Part shown: positions 60,838-64,000 of the stretch, piece after piece
Layout of the letters: each line of letters begins with the position of its first letter
Numbering within the stretch: position 1 is the stretch's first letter
NCBI GenBank assembly: GCA_965223035.1
Contig: OZ244980.1
Span: 1,364,001 to 1,428,000 of the forward strand
Reading direction: 5' to 3'
Source: CAMDPA01 sp965223035
Lineage (GTDB): Bacteria > Pseudomonadota > Alphaproteobacteria > Rhizobiales > Hyphomicrobiaceae
DNA length: 64,000 bases
Position numbers and translations under genes: made by a program
Notes under the pieces: generated by a model
The model's input: only the letters and a program-made list of their open reading frames with translations
Database searches by the model: none
What the model was told of the DNA's origin: nothing

Positions 60838-62396
60838 CCAAGCAGCCGAATTTTCTATTCTTCATCACCGACCAACAACGCGCCGATTGGTTGGGCTGTT
60901 ATGGCCATCCGATCGTCAAGACGCCCAACATCGACGCCATTGCCGCTAAGGGCACCCGGTTCGATAATTTCTACGTCGCCTCCCCGATTTGTATGCCGAA
61001 CCGCGCCTCCTTGATGACCGGTCGCTTTCCCAGCGTGCATCGACTGCGCTACAATGGCTGCGCTTTATCGCTGACGGCCCACACCTTCGCAGATGTGCTG
61101 GCTGCCGCCGGATATCATACCGCCGCCATCGGCAAGAGCCATCTGCAACCCTTCCTCGACGTGCCACCGATCCACGATGTGTCGACGAAACGGCGCCTTA
61201 TCGAGGAGGCATGGCGACCGGATGCCGGCTGCTATGCGCAAGAGGAGCCCGGGCGTTATACGAGTGACGGGCGCTACGAATTTCCGACCCCCTATTACGG
61301 ATTTGACCACGTCGACATGGTCACTGAGCATGGCGACCGCTGTGGCGGACACTATCTGCAATGGTTCAAGAAAAAGGCCCCCAATTGGGCGGCTTTGCAC
61401 GACCGGGCCAACCAGCTGCCGCACAATTACACCTGCCCCCAAGCCTATCGCACCCCCGTCCCCGAGGAGCTTTATCCCACGGCCTATGTTGCGGATCGGG
61501 CGGTCGAGTATTTGCACGGCCGAAAGAATGATGATCAGCCATTCTTCGCCTTCGTGTCGTTTCCCGACCCCCACCACCCCTTCACGCCGCCCGGCAAGTA
61601 CTGGGATATGTACGCCCCGGATCAGTTTGAGCTGTCGCTGCCCTATTCGGCACATCACAATCCGCCGCCACCTTTACAGTGGCTGAAGGCGCACTGGGAG
61701 GCTGGGGGCACGGGGCAGACCGCTGCGACTGCGATCTATGCCGGCGACGAGGAACTGTTGCAGGCGATGGCGTTGACGGCCGGCATGATCGCTTGCGTCG
61801 ATGATGCCGTTGGCCGGGTGATCGCCGCGCTGCAGGCGAGCGGTCACTACGATAACACGGTGATCTGCTTTAATTCCGACCATGGTGACTACCTCGGTGA
61901 TTTCAATCTTTTGCTCAAAGGCCTATTGCCGTTTCGTTCGATCACCCGAGTGCCTTTCATCTGGTCGGATCCGAACTCCCGCACGGCGAGCGCCACCGGG
62001 ACGCTCGCTTCCACGGTCGATATAGCCGCGACCATTCTCGCCCGTGCCGGATTGCAGCCCTACAACGGCATGCAGGGCGAAAGCTTCCTGGCGACGATAG
62101 AACATGGGCTTCAGCACCGCGATGAGGTGTTTATCGAGTACAGCGATCTCGCGGCACGTCTCGGATTTGCAGAACCTGCGCGGGTGCGCGCGGTGATAAC
62201 GCGTGATTGGCGATATACCTTTTATCGCGATCAGGACTGGGGTGAGCTTTACGATCTGAGGAACGATCTCAACGAGACGCTTAATTTGTGGGCCGACCGA
62301 AATTATCACGAGGCGCGTTTTCAGCTCGCCGAACGCCTCAACCATCATCTGACCTGTCAAATGGATGAAAGCCCGCTCGCCCACCGGCTGTCGTAG
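60834..62396 (+). CDS. Sulfatase-family hydrolase (formylglycine type)
   Basis: A 520-residue alkaline-phosphatase-fold sulfatase. The formylglycine site is C53-M-P-N-R in SPICMPNRASLMTGR. The metal site has FFITDQQRADWLGCYG near the N-terminus and NSDHGDYLGDF later. The DQQR form and length place it near choline-sulfatases and phosphonate monoester hydrolases, so it could split a sulfate, phosphonate or phosphodiester. No signal peptide, so it would act in the cytosol on a substrate imported by the TRAP carrier whose gene it overlaps by four bases. Confidence 0.9.
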   Translation: MTKQPNFLFFITDQQRADWLGCYGHPIVKTPNIDAIAAKGTRFDNFYVASPICMPNRASLMTGRFPSVHRLRYNGCALSLTAHTFADVLAAAGYHTAAIGKSHLQPFLDVPPIHDVSTKRRLIEEAWRPDAGCYAQEEPGRYTSDGRYEFPTPYYGFDHVDMVTEHGDRCGGHYLQWFKKKAPNWAALHDRANQLPHNYTCPQAYRTPVPEELYPTAYVADRAVEYLHGRKNDDQPFFAFVSFPDPHHPFTPPGKYWDMYAPDQFELSLPYSAHHNPPPPLQWLKAHWEAGGTGQTAATAIYAGDEELLQAMALTAGMIACVDDAVGRVIAALQASGHYDNTVICFNSDHGDYLGDFNLLLKGLLPFRSITRVPFIWSDPNSRTASATGTLASTVDIAATILARAGLQPYNGMQGESFLATIEHGLQHRDEVFIEYSDLAARLGFAEPARVRAVITRDWRYTFYRDQDWGELYDLRNDLNETLNLWADRNYHEARFQLAERLNHHLTCQMDESPLAHRLS

Positions 62397-62471
62397 ACCG
62401 ATCTACGCCCGACCGGAGTGGTCGTGATCCCGATTGAAGCCGTAACGGACGATCGGAAAGGAAAAGCAATT

Positions 62472-63524
62472 ATGTTCCTCGATCAGACCGGCGTGACCCA
62501 TCACCTCCACGGCAAGGCGACGCCGGGCTATACGCTATTTTCGCCCACTCAGGCGAGCCAGGTCTATCTCATCGATCTCGATGGCCAAGAGGTGCACAGA
62601 TGGCATGTGACCGGGCGTTGCACCAATTGCAACATGCTGCTTCCAAATGGAAATCTGTTTATCACGGAGAAATCCGACGCGCCGTCACCGATCCGCGTCG
62701 GCGGCGCCGGCCTGTTGCGGGAGTACGATTGGAACAGCAAGATCGTCTGGGAGCACCGGGACGACATGCAGCACCATGACGGACGGCGCTTGCCAAACGG
62801 CGGCGCGGTGTACCTGGCCTGGGAACTGCTCGACCCCGACCGTGCGGCTTCGATTCCCGGCGGGGTGCCCGGCAGTGAGCATGACGATGGCATCTATGGC
62901 GAGGTTGTTCGCGAAATCGATGCTGCGGGCAAGGTGGTGTGGGAGTGGCGTGTGAGCGAGCTCGATGCCCAGCAGTATCCGATCCATCGCAACGCGGTGC
63001 GACAGATCTATGGGCACGCCAATGCGATCGACGTCTTGCCCGACGGCAACTATCTGATCAGTTTCAAGGTTCTCAATCTGCTCGTTATCCTCGACCGTGC
63101 CAGCAAAAAGGTGGTTTGGGAATTCCAGCATGACGACCTGGGCGGCCAGCACGACGTGCAGATGCTGCCCAACGGCAACATTCTGGTGTTCGCCAACGGC
63201 ACTTACGGCAGCGACCTCATTCATTCCAGTGTTTGGGAGATTGACCCGAAAACCAAAGAGGTCGTTTGGAAGTTCACCGAGAAGCGCAATCCGCTGAATT
63301 TTTTCAGTACGCACATTAGCGGTTGCCAGCGTCTGTCATCAGGTAACACGCTGATCTGCGAAGGTGGCAAGGGCACGATCTTCGAGGTGACGCCCGACCG
63401 CGATGTCGTTTGGCAATACATCAGCCCGTATTGGAATCAACACCCCGTGTTCGTCGAAATCAATTGGATCTTCCGCGCCCGACGTTACGCGGCTGATAGT
63501 CCACAAATCCAAAACCGCGTTTGA
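62472..63524 (+). CDS. Arylsulfotransferase (ASST)-family beta-propeller, no export signal
   Basis: A 350-residue paralogue of the genes at 26325 and 28581. Blade motifs: SKIVWEHRDD, GKVVWEWRVSE, KKVVWEFQHDD, KEVVWKFTEK, RDVVWQYISP. Histidine motifs: MQHHDGRRLPNGG, YGHANAIDVLPDGN, GGQHDVQMLPNGN and THISGCQRLSSGN. The third motif has Gln where the others have His (HDPH/HDCH against HDVQ). ATG 62472 follows CGGAAAGGAAAAGCAATT. 75 bp after the sulfatase and 11 bp before the next paralogue. Confidence 0.8.
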   Translation: MFLDQTGVTHHLHGKATPGYTLFSPTQASQVYLIDLDGQEVHRWHVTGRCTNCNMLLPNGNLFITEKSDAPSPIRVGGAGLLREYDWNSKIVWEHRDDMQHHDGRRLPNGGAVYLAWELLDPDRAASIPGGVPGSEHDDGIYGEVVREIDAAGKVVWEWRVSELDAQQYPIHRNAVRQIYGHANAIDVLPDGNYLISFKVLNLLVILDRASKKVVWEFQHDDLGGQHDVQMLPNGNILVFANGTYGSDLIHSSVWEIDPKTKEVVWKFTEKRNPLNFFSTHISGCQRLSSGNTLICEGGKGTIFEVTPDRDVVWQYISPYWNQHPVFVEINWIFRARRYAADSPQIQNRV

Positions 63525-63535
63525 GTGGCTACGAC

Positions 63536-64000
63536 ATGCTGATTCAACATGCCGGCGTCACGTTTCACGACGCCGCCCGGTCCACGCCAGGATACGTCCT
63601 GTTTTCGCCGATTGAAGGCGATCGGGTATACCTAATCGACTACGAAGGGAACGTGGCGCATGTCTGGGCCGCCGGGAAAGGTATAACCAATTGGTGCTAT
63701 CTCCTTCCGAACGGCAATCTATTCGTCAATGAAAGATGCGAGAATCCAAAAGGCGTTTCACTGACAGTTAGCGGCGTTATGCGCGAATACGACTGGAGCG
63801 GCAACATCGTTTGGCAGCACCTGGATGAATATCAACACCACGATGCCCGGCGGCTCGCCGGCGGTGGCGTGGCTTATCTGGCGTTCGCGGACATGAGTGA
63901 GGCGGACCAGCGACGCGTAATTGGTGGAATTGCTGGGTCGGAGACCGAGTCGGGCATTCTCGGCGAGGTGATCCGCGAAGTCGATGACGCCGGCGGTCTC
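63536..64000 (+). CDS. Arylsulfotransferase (ASST)-family beta-propeller, start only
   Basis: The first 155 codons are visible: MLIQHAGVTFHDAARSTPGY, then CYLLPNGNLFVNERCE, GNIVWQHLDEYQHHDARRLA and LGEVIREVDDAGG. It is the fourth member of the propeller family in this window, tandem to the one before. No signal peptide. The rest lies beyond the window end. Confidence 0.78.
   Translation, partial: MLIQHAGVTFHDAARSTPGYVLFSPIEGDRVYLIDYEGNVAHVWAAGKGITNWCYLLPNGNLFVNERCENPKGVSLTVSGVMREYDWSGNIVWQHLDEYQHHDARRLAGGGVAYLAFADMSEADQRRVIGGIAGSETESGILGEVIREVDDAGGL

Overview
The window is GC-rich DNA with the gene content and gene order of an alphaproteobacterium, most likely Hyphomicrobiales. The reasons are a coxMSLDE carbon monoxide dehydrogenase cluster whose cofactor residues keep the spacing of Oligotropha, a comF-grxC-DUF1178 housekeeping run, a two-domain cold-shock protein next to a DUF192 protein, and many TRAP carriers. 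The species cannot be named from the sequence. I found about 48 intact or window-truncated protein genes, two tRNA genes, at least ten decayed genes or element scars, and an unusually dense family of composite intergenic repeats.

Layout. 1-4.3 kb: a LysR regulator (cut by the window edge) and the homoprotocatechuate genes hpaR, hpaE and hpaD. 4.9-10.9 kb: coxM-S-L-D-E, a form I aerobic CO dehydrogenase with its maturation ATPase and VWA protein. 10.9-18.5 kb: tRNA-Pro, DUF192 and double cold-shock genes, comF, grxC, DUF1178, a CmcJ-like gene and an exported protein of unknown function. 18.8-24.9 kb: nucleoside hydrolase, a dead TRAP binding protein, two flavin oxygenases and an SMR exporter. 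25.5-26.3 kb: tRNA-Ser bordered by scraps of a mobile element. 26.3-37.8 kb: a catabolic island with two signal-less arylsulfotransferase-like propellers, a group D flavin oxygenase, a fused TRAP permease with TAXI binding protein, a LysR regulator, and a divergent operon of 3-hydroxyacyl-CoA dehydrogenase, FAH-type hydrolase and SDR, then a 6-oxocamphor-hydrolase-like gene. 38.2-39.5 kb: a dead IS3 element that ends in a truncated Ldh-type dehydrogenase gene. 39.7-47.7 kb: esterase, Tat-exported binding protein, DUF808, truncated S1/P1 nuclease, class A acid phosphatase, glycosyltransferase. 48.2-57.6 kb: TAXI protein, phenylacetate-CoA ligase, a decayed AAC(3)-I-like acetyltransferase, GST, and a marR-TPP enzyme-hmgA operon. 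57.8-64 kb: a second propeller island with an internally deleted TAXI gene, fused TRAP permease, sulfatase and two more arylsulfotransferase-like genes, the last cut by the window end.

How it fits together. The window reads as accessory DNA for aromatic and alicyclic carbon: ring cleavage (HpaD, HmgA), side-chain activation (PaaK), C-C bond hydrolysis (FAH and OCH-like enzymes), flavin hydroxylases, and TRAP uptake, with CO oxidation as supplementary energy. The best candidate for an undescribed system is the recurring association of TAXI-TRAP uptake with paired ASST-like propellers that lack export signals, once with a flavin oxygenase and once with a sulfatase. A second theme is genome erosion: composite repeats sit at the ends of several truncated genes.
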